DNA of 64,000 nt, taken from assembly GCA_001599295.1 (NCBI GenBank), contig BCGN01000002.1, positions 1,922,001 to 1,986,000 on the forward strand, read 5' to 3'. How positions within the stretch are numbered: position 1 is the first letter of the stretch; each line of letters begins with the position of its first letter. This stretch comes from Sporopachydermia quercuum. Taxonomy: Eukaryota; Ascomycota; Sporopachydermiomycetes; Sporopachydermiales; Sporopachydermiaceae. This document shows positions 20,427-29,305 of this stretch, piece after piece. The notes under the pieces are model-generated. The model saw nothing but the letters and a program-made list of their open reading frames with translations, did not search any database and was not told the origin of the DNA. The translations under genes were made by a program, and so were the position numbers.

Positions 20427-22877
20427 TTAACTATTGCTTTGTCTATAAAACAGAATATAAGCAGTTTTGGAGTTATCATCATAATAATTGGCTTTTCGTG
20501 ATCCACCCATATTACCATTATTATTGACGCTATTATTACTGCTGCCACCATTAGTATTAGTGTTGCTACCACTATTATTATTGTTACCACCATTGTTCAT
20601 GAATGAGCTCTTCTTTCTAGTAGATGCAGGTATAAAATCATCATCAGAATCCACCACATCTGGTTTCACGTTCGCCGGTGGACCAATAACCACACTCATA
20701 TTAGTGTCATCAATCCTTAACCATTTATTATTGTCTTGTTGCACATCTACTGTGTAATGGCCTCCTTCCGTTGTCATACCATGATGATAAACAACNCCAA
20801 ATAATTCATAACGTCTATTTCTTTTATCTTCCAGTAGTTTCTTTTTATTAGATGATAAACTTGATAACGGTATTTCCAAGGTGCTACCATAAGCAATCTT
20901 CTTCAATATTTTAACTGATTTGCCCATGATAAATGAATTATGAGTGTTAGATTCCATACTACCTGAAGATCCATTATTTGTAGAATTGGATGAATTGTTA
21001 CCACTTGAAGAAATTGAGCTGTTCTTACCCAATGATTGATCATTGACAAAAGTAAACCTTTTCAAATGAATAATTAGCACTTTTGGTAATTTATCAATAA
21101 AGTTTTGCTTTTCTGCTTGAACAGTTACGCCGGATGATGTTCTATAGTCTAATANCTCTGGCAACGATAATAACGTAAACGCATCTTCAATACTATTTAC
21201 TTTATCATCCGTAATATCCAAATGTAAATGTTGGAAAGGATCAAATGTGATGGATTTTGATTCCTTTTGGTTAGGAATAGATAAAATAGATTTGAAATTC
21301 CCAGTGAGTAAATAAGCAATTGGGGTTGGTGATACTTCTACTGTTGTTTTAGTAGCAATTTTAGTCTGTCGTTTACCAACTTCTTGCCAACCACCTTCAA
21401 CTTCTGAAAATGGTTCATGGCCTAATAGTTCATCAACAGAGGTATCAATTGATTCTGGATAAATCGAATTCTTAATGCCATCTTGCTCCTCTTTTGATAA
21501 ACTATTAATGGCGTTTGCCATTTCATCGTTTAATGCATCTAATAGGTAACCCAGAAATTCCTCAGCATCTTCTTGTTGTCCCCATACTAAGTGCTGGAAC
21601 CTTTGATGTGATACCAGTGATCTATAGAACTTATCTAGTTGAATTGGATCACCAGTTTTGATTTCATTCAATTCGCTCTTATGTCTTTCATCTTTCCTAT
21701 TCCCATTACTGTTGTTATTATTATTACTACTACTATTACCATTATTAATATTACCATTACTGCCATTATCGTTACCATTACCATTACCGTTTCTATTGGA
21801 AATATGTTCTTCATGTTCATTATGACTACCATCATTTTGACTTATGCTTTGTTTTGAAGATTGTTTTCTAGTTCCATTGACANCATCTTTTATTATAACA
21901 CCATCTCCTTTGACTTCATTATACGGTTTGAACTCTTCGAATAGGTCAACTAATGCATCTAGAATCGGTGTTGATGAGTTCGATATTCTACCAATAGTTT
22001 TATTGCCAATTAACGTTATCAGGTTATAAAAGGCTTCACAATGAACCAATATCTGTATAATTGAGTTCATAAAACATATACTGCCAGTGTTGATTAGTCC
22101 TCTTTCGACGATATCTAAATGTTTAGTGTTTTTCTTGCTGTACATGTACTTCACTAGCAGTATGCCTAAGTCTTTATCATGATTAGAGGTTCCTTTTGAA
22201 AGAACAGATGGTGTTTCATTGTTATTGTTATCACTATCATTATTAGTAGCAGTAGCGTTCTCGGAATTACTGCTATTGAAAGTGTCTTTTGAATTACTAT
22301 TAATCGACTGCGCAATAGTACCTGAACTAACATTATTATTCGTATTAGCAATTCCTTGTAAAATATTCTTATTGGTGGATATAGTTTTCGATTCAGCTGG
22401 TGCAGTTTTAAGTTGTAATCGTTCTGCCCACGATAGAGGTTTCTTTNGACGAGTATCATTCGAAGATGCATCTGGCTGAGTAGCAATAGACTGATTCTTT
22501 TCCTCAGGGGAGCTTGATGGTTCAGAAATTTTGGTAATAGATGTTATATTAGTACTAATAGTAGTGCTGGTATCGATATCAGGTTTCGATAATGATGGCT
22601 CATTTGAAGACAAGGAAATGGAACTCTCGTGCAAAGAACTTTTGGTTTTGGCTTCTTCAGTAATGCTGCTGCTACTACTATTACTTGTATCCTGCTTTTC
22701 AACATCAGATTCCGGCGGACTACTCGTTTGCTTCGTTTTGTTCTTCTCGAGAGATTTATTTAGCTTAAGTTCTTTGATCCTCTGTCGCCTTGATTCCTGA
22801 TATTGTTTGAAATCCTCTGGCGATGTGCCTATATAGATAGGCCTTATACGAACGAGTCGTTTGCTTTCACTTGTCAT
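20427..22877 (-). CDS. UBP3: Ubiquitin-specific protease Ubp3
   Basis: The 816-residue product has a disordered Ser/Asn-rich N-terminus (about 1-250) and a USP catalytic domain. The cysteine box is GLINTGSICFMNSIIQ, with the catalytic Cys at about residue 268. The QQEDAEEFLGYLLDAL segment, the 'NGWxEV'-like 'GGWQEVGKRQ' and the 'DPFQHLHLDITD' strand all match Ubp3. The histidine box YHHGMTTEGGHYTVDV lies near residue 707 and the end is KTAYILFYRQ. Two large Asn/Ser/Gly repeats interrupt the domain (near 21700-21790 and 20520-20600). Ubp3 with Bre5 deubiquitinates Sec23 and other targets, and acts in COPII traffic, ribophagy and stress response. All catalytic residues I can place are present. 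Confidence 0.9.
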   Translation of the reverse strand: MTSESKRLVRIRPIYIGTSPEDFKQYQESRRQRIKELKLNKSLEKNKTKQTSSPPESDVEKQDTSNSSSSSITEEAKTKSSLHESSISLSSNEPSLSKPDIDTSTTISTNITSITKISEPSSSPEEKNQSIATQPDASSNDTRXKKPLSWAERLQLKTAPAESKTISTNKNILQGIANTNNNVSSGTIAQSINSNSKDTFNSSNSENATATNNDSDNNNNETPSVLSKGTSNHDKDLGILLVKYMYSKKNTKHLDIVERGLINTGSICFMNSIIQILVHCEAFYNLITLIGNKTIGRISNSSTPILDALVDLFEEFKPYNEVKGDGVIIKDXVNGTRKQSSKQSISQNDGSHNEHEEHISNRNGNGNGNDNGSNGNINNGNSSSNNNNNSNGNRKDERHKSELNEIKTGDPIQLDKFYRSLVSHQRFQHLVWGQQEDAEEFLGYLLDALNDEMANAINSLSKEEQDGIKNSIYPESIDTSVDELLGHEPFSEVEGGWQEVGKRQTKIATKTTVEVSPTPIAYLLTGNFKSILSIPNQKESKSITFDPFQHLHLDITDDKVNSIEDAFTLLSLPEXLDYRTSSGVTVQAEKQNFIDKLPKVLIIHLKRFTFVNDQSLGKNSSISSSGNNSSNSTNNGSSGSMESNTHNSFIMGKSVKILKKIAYGSTLEIPLSSLSSNKKKLLEDKRNRRYELFXVVYHHGMTTEGGHYTVDVQQDNNKWLRIDDTNMSVVIGPPANVKPDVVDSDDDFIPASTRKKSSFMNNGGNNNNSGSNTNTNGGSSNNSVNNNGNMGGSRKANYYDDNSKTAYILFYRQSNS

Positions 22878-23930
22878 ATTTTGATGATGTATGGAAAAGT
22901 GGAGGTTGAATGCTGTGTTTGTTCAGAAGTAATTAATGGAGTGGACGAATACTTCTTAATTCTTGAAAGTGTTCTATACTAAATGAATAATGGATTAATG
23001 CTTAGGTTGGAATAGGCTTGCTGTTATTATTCTTGCTATTATTCTTGACATAAGTACTAATATTCACCGTGATTTTGATGCCAATTGTCATGACATTATA
23101 CTTTCCCTGATAAAATGAAGTATAAAATCAGGAATGGTAGTAGATAGTTAATGTAGAATAGTATACAATATGTTTATCCTTTAGTTGTTGAGCATATAGA
23201 ATACTGCCAATGTTTTCAAAAATTAATAGCTTTTGATCTGAAATGAAAGTAACATAAAACAAAAAGGCTGATAGTTCTATGTTTTCTCTTACTAGACTGT
23301 TGTATTTCGCCTTCAGGTCTTCACTCCTGGCGAAAAAAAGTGTTTAATGTTGATTAACTGGATTGTGAGTTGCAAGTTTCCTTTCTTTATGGTTAAAAAT
23401 GCGTTTTTTATTGATTTGATTCTTTCCAAGGTTCGTTCAAATAATCTATCAAAAACTTGTAGTCTGCGTTTTATTATTAATTGTTTTCTTTGTTCTTCTT
23501 TATGGGATTAGTCACGAGCTTAATGTGTTGTATTGATTGGTGGGTGTTCTTCCACAAGTTGCATAGTCAACCTTTCTATATTCTTTTGTTATGTTATAAA
23601 TTTCTAATTGCAGCTGCTGTTTCGATATCTGCAGGTCTGAAAATTTCCTTTAGATTTTCTATAGTTGAGAATACCATTCAGGTGATAGACAAATGTGTAC
23701 TATTTATGATAATAAATGTAATTGCCTATGATTAATCGCTTCTTGCCATAAGAAAAAAAGGTTGTTCTCAGATTTACACCCATCAGCCTTGTATTTAAAG
23801 TTTGGTGGATGCATGTTAATGCAGGAACATACATAGTATATGCATGATGATCCATTAACTGATACCCAATATGCGAAAGGTCGTTTGTTTGAAGAGAATT
23901 AAGAGTTGAAGTATTTCAAACTTGATACCG
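22878..23930. other. Intergenic, upstream of UBP3
   Basis: About 1.05 kb. An 84-codon open frame at 23481-23735 is Phe/Leu/Cys-rich and unrecognised, and is treated as chance. The region should contain the UBP3 promoter and the 3' end of the SHU2-like gene. Confidence 0.5.
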
Positions 23931-24545
23931 TTAAGTATTATTGTAGATATCATTGGTAAATTCAATTAACAAAGAAGCAACAAGATGTTCACAATGAATT
24001 TTGTTCTTCTCTCGTCGTTGTGGCTCAAATGGATTCGCGCCAGTTGTATGTTCCTGATGGTACAGCTTCCCAGTGAAACCAACACACTGACAGGCCCAGG
24101 TTCTTAAATCGCATATAGTAATTACTGATTCACTTGCAGAAAACTGTTGGTTTATATGATTAGTTGACATTGAACTTGTCGTAGCAGAAGAAAATATTGA
24201 AAGTGCCGTGTCAAAGGTGGTGCCAGGTGCACCGAAGTAATACAAAGAACTAAACAATTTACCATAGCCATTCTGTTCAATTAATTCTAAAGCTTTGAAA
24301 TATACCACAGGAAACAGAAATGCAAGAACAACTGAGTTCTTTTTCAACGTCTCAATATCTCCCTTATTTGGTAACTTCTTAATGCCGGTTGCCAAGTTCT
24401 TCCTATTGTAGCTTTTATTACTGTTATCCTGAATCTCTTCGTCATCCTTATCGCTGCTACTTTGAACCTGATGAGCTTTTCGTAACTCCACAGTCAAGCT
24501 TTTGAGTGTCTTGTGGACAACTTCATCAAAAGAATCTGTTGTCAT
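23931..24545 (-). CDS. SHU2: SWIM-domain protein, Shu2/Sws1-like
   Basis: The 204-residue protein carries a SWIM zinc finger near its C-terminus: CQC at residues 152-154 and CEH at 185-187, in the context 'ICDLRTWACQC...KIHCEHLVASLLIEF'. S. cerevisiae Shu2 has the same layout (VDIAHWFCSC...CCSHLLAFSILL) and similar length. The central 'VVLAFLFPVVYFKALELIEQNG' corresponds to the hydrophobic Shu2 segment before the finger. Shu2/Sws1 proteins join Rad51 paralogues in the Shu complex, which promotes Rad51 filament assembly in recombination. The family evolves quickly, so orthology is inferred from architecture. The promoter has two ACGCG cores 10 bp apart, fitting a DNA-repair gene under G1/S control. 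Confidence 0.68.
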   Translation of the reverse strand: MTTDSFDEVVHKTLKSLTVELRKAHQVQSSSDKDDEEIQDNSNKSYNRKNLATGIKKLPNKGDIETLKKNSVVLAFLFPVVYFKALELIEQNGYGKLFSSLYYFGAPGTTFDTALSIFSSATTSSMSTNHINQQFSASESVITICDLRTWACQCVGFTGKLYHQEHTTGANPFEPQRREKNKIHCEHLVASLLIEFTNDIYNNT

Positions 24546-24693
24546 GATAGATTGAAAACATTACCGTCAGTTTTATTCATATTAATGGGAATCTGGTTTG
24601 CTTTCAGTCAATAATAATACATTTATAATATTCTTCTATCAATAGTACGATCCTCTAGTAATAACAAAAAATAGTTGGATAACCACAAAGATA

Positions 24694-24708
24694 ACGCGGA
24701 GAGACGCG
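24694..24708. promoter_or_regulatory. Paired MCB-like ACGCG cores upstream of SHU2-like gene
   Basis: Two ACGCG cores at 24694-24698 and 24704-24708 are spaced exactly 10 bp apart, about 150 bp upstream of the SHU2-like ATG, in otherwise AT-rich DNA. ACGCG is the core bound by MBF (Mbp1-Swi6) at DNA replication and repair genes. Confidence 0.4.
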
Positions 24709-24735
24709 CTATGTAATCAAAAAGGAAGATACAAT

Positions 24736-24741
24736 CACGTG
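24736..24741. promoter_or_regulatory. CACGTG E-box (TCACGTGA)
   Basis: An E-box in the context AATCACGTGAT lies about 190 bp upstream of the SHU2-like ATG. The same 11-mer occurs at 61834-61844. Cbf1 or another bHLH protein could bind it. Confidence 0.4.
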
Positions 24742-24912
24742 ATCTAAACGATATGAACGGTTGAAGACTATCATTAATCGTTGGATGAAAAAAGGAAAAT
24801 ACTGTATCGTTAAACGATTCAATTGGAATAATTATTTCTATTTATTAATGGTTTTACAAATATTTATACTCAAAAGTAAGCATATCAGAGTATATAGACT
24901 TGACTGACATAC

Positions 24913-26271
24913 TCAACTGCTTCCTAACAATTCACGGCAGACGTCTCCCCATATCTTTATACCTGCTATCTCATCTTCTGCTTCCAAATAACTTATACAA
25001 ACTCTGATACAAGACTTACCCCAGCCCTTTGCATCATTCGCTACTTCGAAATCATTTCCGGGTGCCAAAATAACGTTTCGCTCCTTACATATTTTACACA
25101 TCTCCGGAACATCAATTTCTTTCGGAAGTGTTACCCATAGGAAGTAACCACCTTTACCTCCTTCAACGGTAGTGCCTTTAGGTAAATTTTGGTACAGCGC
25201 TGCTATTACTCTCCTTACTCTATTACCATAAGTGTCCTTCAATTTCGTGATAATCTTGTCCAAAGATCCGTCTGATATTAATTGACCCACTATCATTGAA
25301 GTAAACTGAGAAGGTGTACCTCCAGATTTATTGGCACCACCGGCGGCCAATTGTGATGCTAAATTTGAATTCACCGACTCCTGCCAGCCAACTCTTATTC
25401 CTGGACCAAGAAGCTTAGAAAAAGAAGAATTGGAGACACTGTTACCAAACGTTGTAGGCTCGGTAGTTCGATCAATAGTTACCAGTTTTGGCAGCATTGA
25501 CTGGGACTCGTCGTATCTCAATAAATCATAAATATCATCACAGATCAAAAGTATATCGTGTTTTCTTGCCAAATTAATCAACTTTTTTCTTGTATCAATC
25601 GAAAGTGTTCCACCCCTTGGATTAGAGAAATCAGGTATGCAGTACATCACATATCTATATAGCTTCCTGTTTCTTTCAGGATCTTGTACAACAGTTACAT
25701 CACATTCTTCTTCACTTAGCAAACTGTCAAAATACTGTAACCGCTCTCCCAAATATTCTAAATCTATCTCACCGTCTGCTTTCTCAATCACTGCTGTGAC
25801 CTTTCCACCAAAACCTGCATCAATCAATACAGAATTGATCAAATAATATGTTGGTGAAACCACGAATGCCTGGCGTGTAAAATTTGTATGAGGGAGAGTA
25901 GTTTGGGCTAATAAATTCATAATTCCATAACTGGCACCACCAGTCAAATTGATCCAATTTGGGTCTATACTGTCTTTAGGCTCTTTACGATTGGATGTGC
26001 TCCATTCGGCAATCGTCTTTCTGACCCAAAGTGATCCTGGATCACTACCATAGGTGAGAGGATGTCTGTCATCTTCGGGATGTAAGTCGCTAATTTTCTT
26101 TGTTAGAAGATTATTGACAGCTTCCTTTACTTCTTCTACAGGAAGCAGTCTGTCAGATGGATGACCTCTATACAGATTAATTGGTTTCATTGAAGCAAAC
26201 CAACTCTTTTGACTGGCAGCGAGAGGAATACCTATGATAGGAAAAAGACGATGATCAAAGCAAGCTACCAA
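24913..26271 (-). CDS. PLP-dependent class I/II aminotransferase (YER152C-like)
   Basis: The 452-residue product is a fold-type I aminotransferase resembling S. cerevisiae YER152C and bacterial/fungal 2-aminoadipate-type aminotransferases. Family marks are INLYRGHPSDRLLP near the start, 'LTYGSDPGSLWVRKTIAEW', 'LTGGASYGIMNLL', 'PTYYLINSVLIDAGF', 'IPDFSNPRGGTLS', the 'ICDDIYDLLRY' Asp/Tyr pair, and SFSKLLGPGIRVGW. The lysine in SFSK is the expected Schiff-base residue. The first 27 residues precede the usual family start (MKPINLYRG); the second ATG at 26190 would give a family-sized protein. The extension might be a targeting sequence. Substrate is not certain. Confidence 0.88.
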   Translation of the reverse strand: MVACFDHRLFPIIGIPLAASQKSWFASMKPINLYRGHPSDRLLPVEEVKEAVNNLLTKKISDLHPEDDRHPLTYGSDPGSLWVRKTIAEWSTSNRKEPKDSIDPNWINLTGGASYGIMNLLAQTTLPHTNFTRQAFVVSPTYYLINSVLIDAGFGGKVTAVIEKADGEIDLEYLGERLQYFDSLLSEEECDVTVVQDPERNRKLYRYVMYCIPDFSNPRGGTLSIDTRKKLINLARKHDILLICDDIYDLLRYDESQSMLPKLVTIDRTTEPTTFGNSVSNSSFSKLLGPGIRVGWQESVNSNLASQLAAGGANKSGGTPSQFTSMIVGQLISDGSLDKIITKLKDTYGNRVRRVIAALYQNLPKGTTVEGGKGGYFLWVTLPKEIDVPEMCKICKERNVILAPGNDFEVANDAKGWGKSCIRVCISYLEAEDEIAGIKIWGDVCRELLGSS

Positions 26272-26432
26272 AACTAACAGATGTTCAACGGAGTAAACGT
26301 AGGACTATTCTTCCTCAAATTTGTAAAGCAAGTATGAATAAGAAGATAGTTCTAGGAAACGCTATGTAGAAAGAATTATCAACCAAGGAGGGAGACAGAA
26401 AGGAAACTGGGAACGAGGCTATCAGCCTCGAA

Positions 26433-26443
26433 ATTTCGGAAAT
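26433..26443 (+). promoter_or_regulatory. ATTTCGGAAAT motif, copy 2
   Basis: Second copy of the 11-mer found at 16665, about 160 bp upstream of the aminotransferase start. Function unknown. Confidence 0.3.
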
Positions 26444-26745
26444 GATATAAATATATCCCTAAAGGGTAAATATGGCCGATGAGATAACAGACATGCCACC
26501 TTCGTAGCACAATGACTCCTTATGCAGAAACAAAATACTGGAAGTCNATGAATTGAAACTAGAAATAGATTTAGTGTTTTTTTAGTGTTTTTCAGATAAT
26601 TTCAATATAGTACAAATCAATATAGTAATAATACATATATTCCTAAGTTCTAGCAAATCAGTTTAACATATTGAACGAAGGGAATAGCTGGACAGTACGA
26701 AAAGTGACAAATCATCTCGGAACCTATCTGAGAGCCAAAGCTATT

Positions 26746-26756
26746 ATTTCCGAAAT
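26746..26756 (+). promoter_or_regulatory. ATTTCCGAAAT motif, copy 3
   Basis: Reverse-complement copy of the same 11-mer, about 475 bp upstream of the aminotransferase start, in opposite orientation to copy 2. Confidence 0.3.
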
Positions 26757-27081
26757 ACGTATCTCATNTGATGTTGTTAGAACCGGGGTAATTATTTGTA
26801 TCGAGCCTGGCACGAAGCAAATGATAATAGGAAAACACTGAAAATAGTAGCCGTAAAAATCAAGAGTGAGAAGCAAGTAAATAATTTGATAATAACCTGA
26901 AATTCAAGTATTTATTTTTCCTCTGGGTCCGGAATTATGTATAAATTCCGTATGAGTTGCGGATGTTTTCACAACCACGAGAATCATCATGAGAACTAAC
27001 TTACTTACGTCTGAGATTATCTTAATATTCAAGATACTATTGTCAACGAACAATTTCGTGAAATACATTCTAAAACCTCCT

Positions 27082-28560
27082 CTAACTCTTTAAAACAGCT
27101 TCTTCTAGTTTTTTATATACAGGACTATAGTCTATCTCATGTTTCTTCAAATAATATTCAATCAAAGCTTCAGATGTTATCAGTGACTCAGCTCGGTCAT
27201 TGTTGGACTTCTTAATAAAATAGTGAAATATCTCCTTCATTGTCTTCGCATCCATAAGTAAGTTCAATCTCATTATTAGTGTATCAAGTAAGGATTCAAA
27301 ACTATTACCTTTGTCTAAATCTTTAGCTTGCAAATGAACTATTAATCTCCTTGAATCGTTAAGAATTAGTTCATTGAAATTCACTCCACTAAAGGTCTTT
27401 TCTATCATATTGAGGACATTTATTAACTTTTTGCTTGAGTTATTATTAATCTCAGCCATTGGCAAAGATGCTACCAGAACGTTCAAGATGAAAACAGTTC
27501 CAAAGTTAGTTGAATACAAAGAAATCCCATCGTATCCATTGCCAACAGCTNTATCCTTTTCAACCTGTTTGACAAGTTCTTTCAAATACCTGAATTCGAA
27601 ATAACCCCAACAGTTGTCCCACTCAATGGAAATACCTTCCAAAAGGCTTGGGAAGTCAAATAAGGATAGGTCTCTCAGATAGCACTGGCTTTTCGTTGAT
27701 TGCATAATACGATATATTATGCGAAACCAATGGTGCTCTCGTAAAGTCTTGTTTGTTCTACTTTTACTCAAGGTTTCAATCAGCAATATGTAAACTTCTT
27801 GTAAAACATCAAACGATACATCAAATGATGAAACCTCCAAATGTTTTAATAAAGATTGAATCAGCTCAAAATGGCCGTATGCGCTTGCAATGTTCGTTAA
27901 TTTTAAACAAGTGTTCTCGTCAATTAGCATGCACCCTGGTTCGATTAGATTATTGAATATGACTGAGATTATCGAAAGATTATTAACCTGAATAGCATCT
28001 TGTAGTATCGTGTGAAATAAACTTATATCGGCCATATTGGTTAATATCTCTTGCTCACTTAATGGTATCTTATTCAATAGGTCAAATGCTAAGTTCATTT
28101 TACTCTCCCTCACCAGTGATCGTAAAATGTCGTACAAAGCTATCGACGTGATAAAATGCCAGATTTTACCCTGACTCTGATCGCTTGCAAAGCAAAGTAG
28201 TTCGACTGCTTGTAAATAGTTACCATCTGTTGCGATTAATTTTGATAATTCCTTGTTCAATTGCTCAGGTGATTTGATTAATGCTAAAGTCTGTTGGATT
28301 GATTTCGTGGAATAACTCCGAGTTGAATTCAGTTGGTATTTTAAGAAGGTTTTACTAGCAGAATTCAAGTAATCATATTTATGTAGGTATTTGCTTTGAT
28401 GAAACGTAATGCATAATGAAGGTATCACCTTCTTGACACTCTTGCTGTGTGAATTGAAGTTTCTACTGAGTGTTTGAATCGACTTCAGGCTGAAAAGTCG
28501 TTTTTTCCCTTTAAGTGTTAGAACACCTGTGCGAAGACGCAGACATTGAATATTTTTCAT
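27082..28560 (-). CDS. Predicted mitochondrial helical-repeat (PPR-like) protein
   Basis: The 492-residue protein starts with about 80 residues rich in Lys, Arg, Ser and Thr and nearly free of acidic residues, ending in RSYS at 81-84. This is a classic matrix-processing motif (cleavage after Tyr83), so import into the mitochondrial matrix is likely. The rest is almost wholly alpha-helical, with repeated hydrophobic helix pairs (for example 'YGHFELIQSLLKHLEVSSFDVSFDVLQEVYILLIETLSK'). This resembles the degenerate PPR-like proteins that yeasts use to stabilise or translate single mitochondrial mRNAs. I cannot name an orthologue, and the PPR assignment is by general look only. It is divergent from OXA1 across 745 bp. 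Confidence 0.7.
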   Translation of the reverse strand: MKNIQCLRLRTGVLTLKGKKRLFSLKSIQTLSRNFNSHSKSVKKVIPSLCITFHQSKYLHKYDYLNSASKTFLKYQLNSTRSYSTKSIQQTLALIKSPEQLNKELSKLIATDGNYLQAVELLCFASDQSQGKIWHFITSIALYDILRSLVRESKMNLAFDLLNKIPLSEQEILTNMADISLFHTILQDAIQVNNLSIISVIFNNLIEPGCMLIDENTCLKLTNIASAYGHFELIQSLLKHLEVSSFDVSFDVLQEVYILLIETLSKSRTNKTLREHHWFRIIYRIMQSTKSQCYLRDLSLFDFPSLLEGISIEWDNCWGYFEFRYLKELVKQVEKDXAVGNGYDGISLYSTNFGTVFILNVLVASLPMAEINNNSSKKLINVLNMIEKTFSGVNFNELILNDSRRLIVHLQAKDLDKGNSFESLLDTLIMRLNLLMDAKTMKEIFHYFIKKSNNDRAESLITSEALIEYYLKKHEIDYSPVYKKLEEAVLKS

Positions 28561-29305
28561 TATTGAAGGTATTTTTAGTAATCAATTAACAAGAAGAACG
28601 GGTTCATTGGTCTATGTACATCTCTTTGATCATTTCACGGTTTAACTAGTACTAATTCTTCAACCAGGTTGTACCTTCCCTCCTGAATACACTTTCGCTC
28701 AAAAAAATGCTATTATCGCTACAGAGTTACTCCAGCGCAACATCTAATAAAAAATACCTTTCAATCATCTCTCGGTTTATCTAGCCATAGTCTATTGCTA
28801 TTTAATCGCAGATACTCGCAATAACGCTCACTCATCAATAATGCTTCTACAATCAATCATTCCAACGTTTCGAGCCATCATTATATTTGTTTGATCACAT
28901 AATCAACAATGAATTCTCCACAAACTGTCAACTGTCCGTAAATTTAACCCATTTCTCGGACGGCTTCCAATCTACTTCCATTGGACGATTTTCCACATGA
29001 TGTCCCGATATATTTCACTACTATCAATGAAAAATCCTCATTGCTCTTTCCAATCACCATTTGACAGTAAGTACATACAGTNAATGAACGTTTATAAAAG
29101 CGATATTGATATTGCTTTGAAGCATCACCGATAGATCACATTATCTTGCATTTTTTTGTATAAAAAAATCTCCTGTTGAAGTACAGGATTTTTGGCACAA
29201 AGAATTGGCATTTCCAACACCAGGTTCCCAGTTGTACCNGATACAATCGGAGTAGTGGTGTGTGAATGAAGTGTAACTATTAGAAGTAATAGCTCTACTT
29301 ACAAG
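28561..29305. other. Divergent promoter region of two mitochondrial genes
   Basis: About 745 bp between the presequence-bearing PPR-like gene and OXA1. No gene seen. Two single N bases near 29082 and 29239. Confidence 0.6.

Larger units (their letters stand above)
24546..24912. other. Intergenic, SHU2-like to aminotransferase
   Basis: About 370 bp holding the SHU2-like promoter with the MCB-like pair and E-box noted separately, and the aminotransferase 3' end. No gene seen. Confidence 0.6.
26272..27081. other. Intergenic upstream of the aminotransferase
   Basis: About 810 bp with no gene. It holds two copies of the ATTTCSGAAAT motif, noted separately, and two single N bases. Confidence 0.6.

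Noticed and set aside
21988-22110. Ser replacing Asn in the Ubp3 cysteine box (GSICFMN) as an inactivating change
   Set aside because: Active ubiquitin-specific proteases vary at this position (USP7 has Ala); the oxyanion-hole Asn three residues earlier and the catalytic Cys are intact.
23481-23735. 84-codon hydrophobic open frame upstream of UBP3
   Set aside because: Phe/Leu-rich translation comes from T-rich DNA; no conserved membrane-protein pattern is recognised.
26433-26756. TTCCGAA cores as a point centromere (CDEIII)
   Set aside because: No CDEI (RTCACRTG) with an 80-90 bp very AT-rich CDEII lies at the right distance on either side of any copy.
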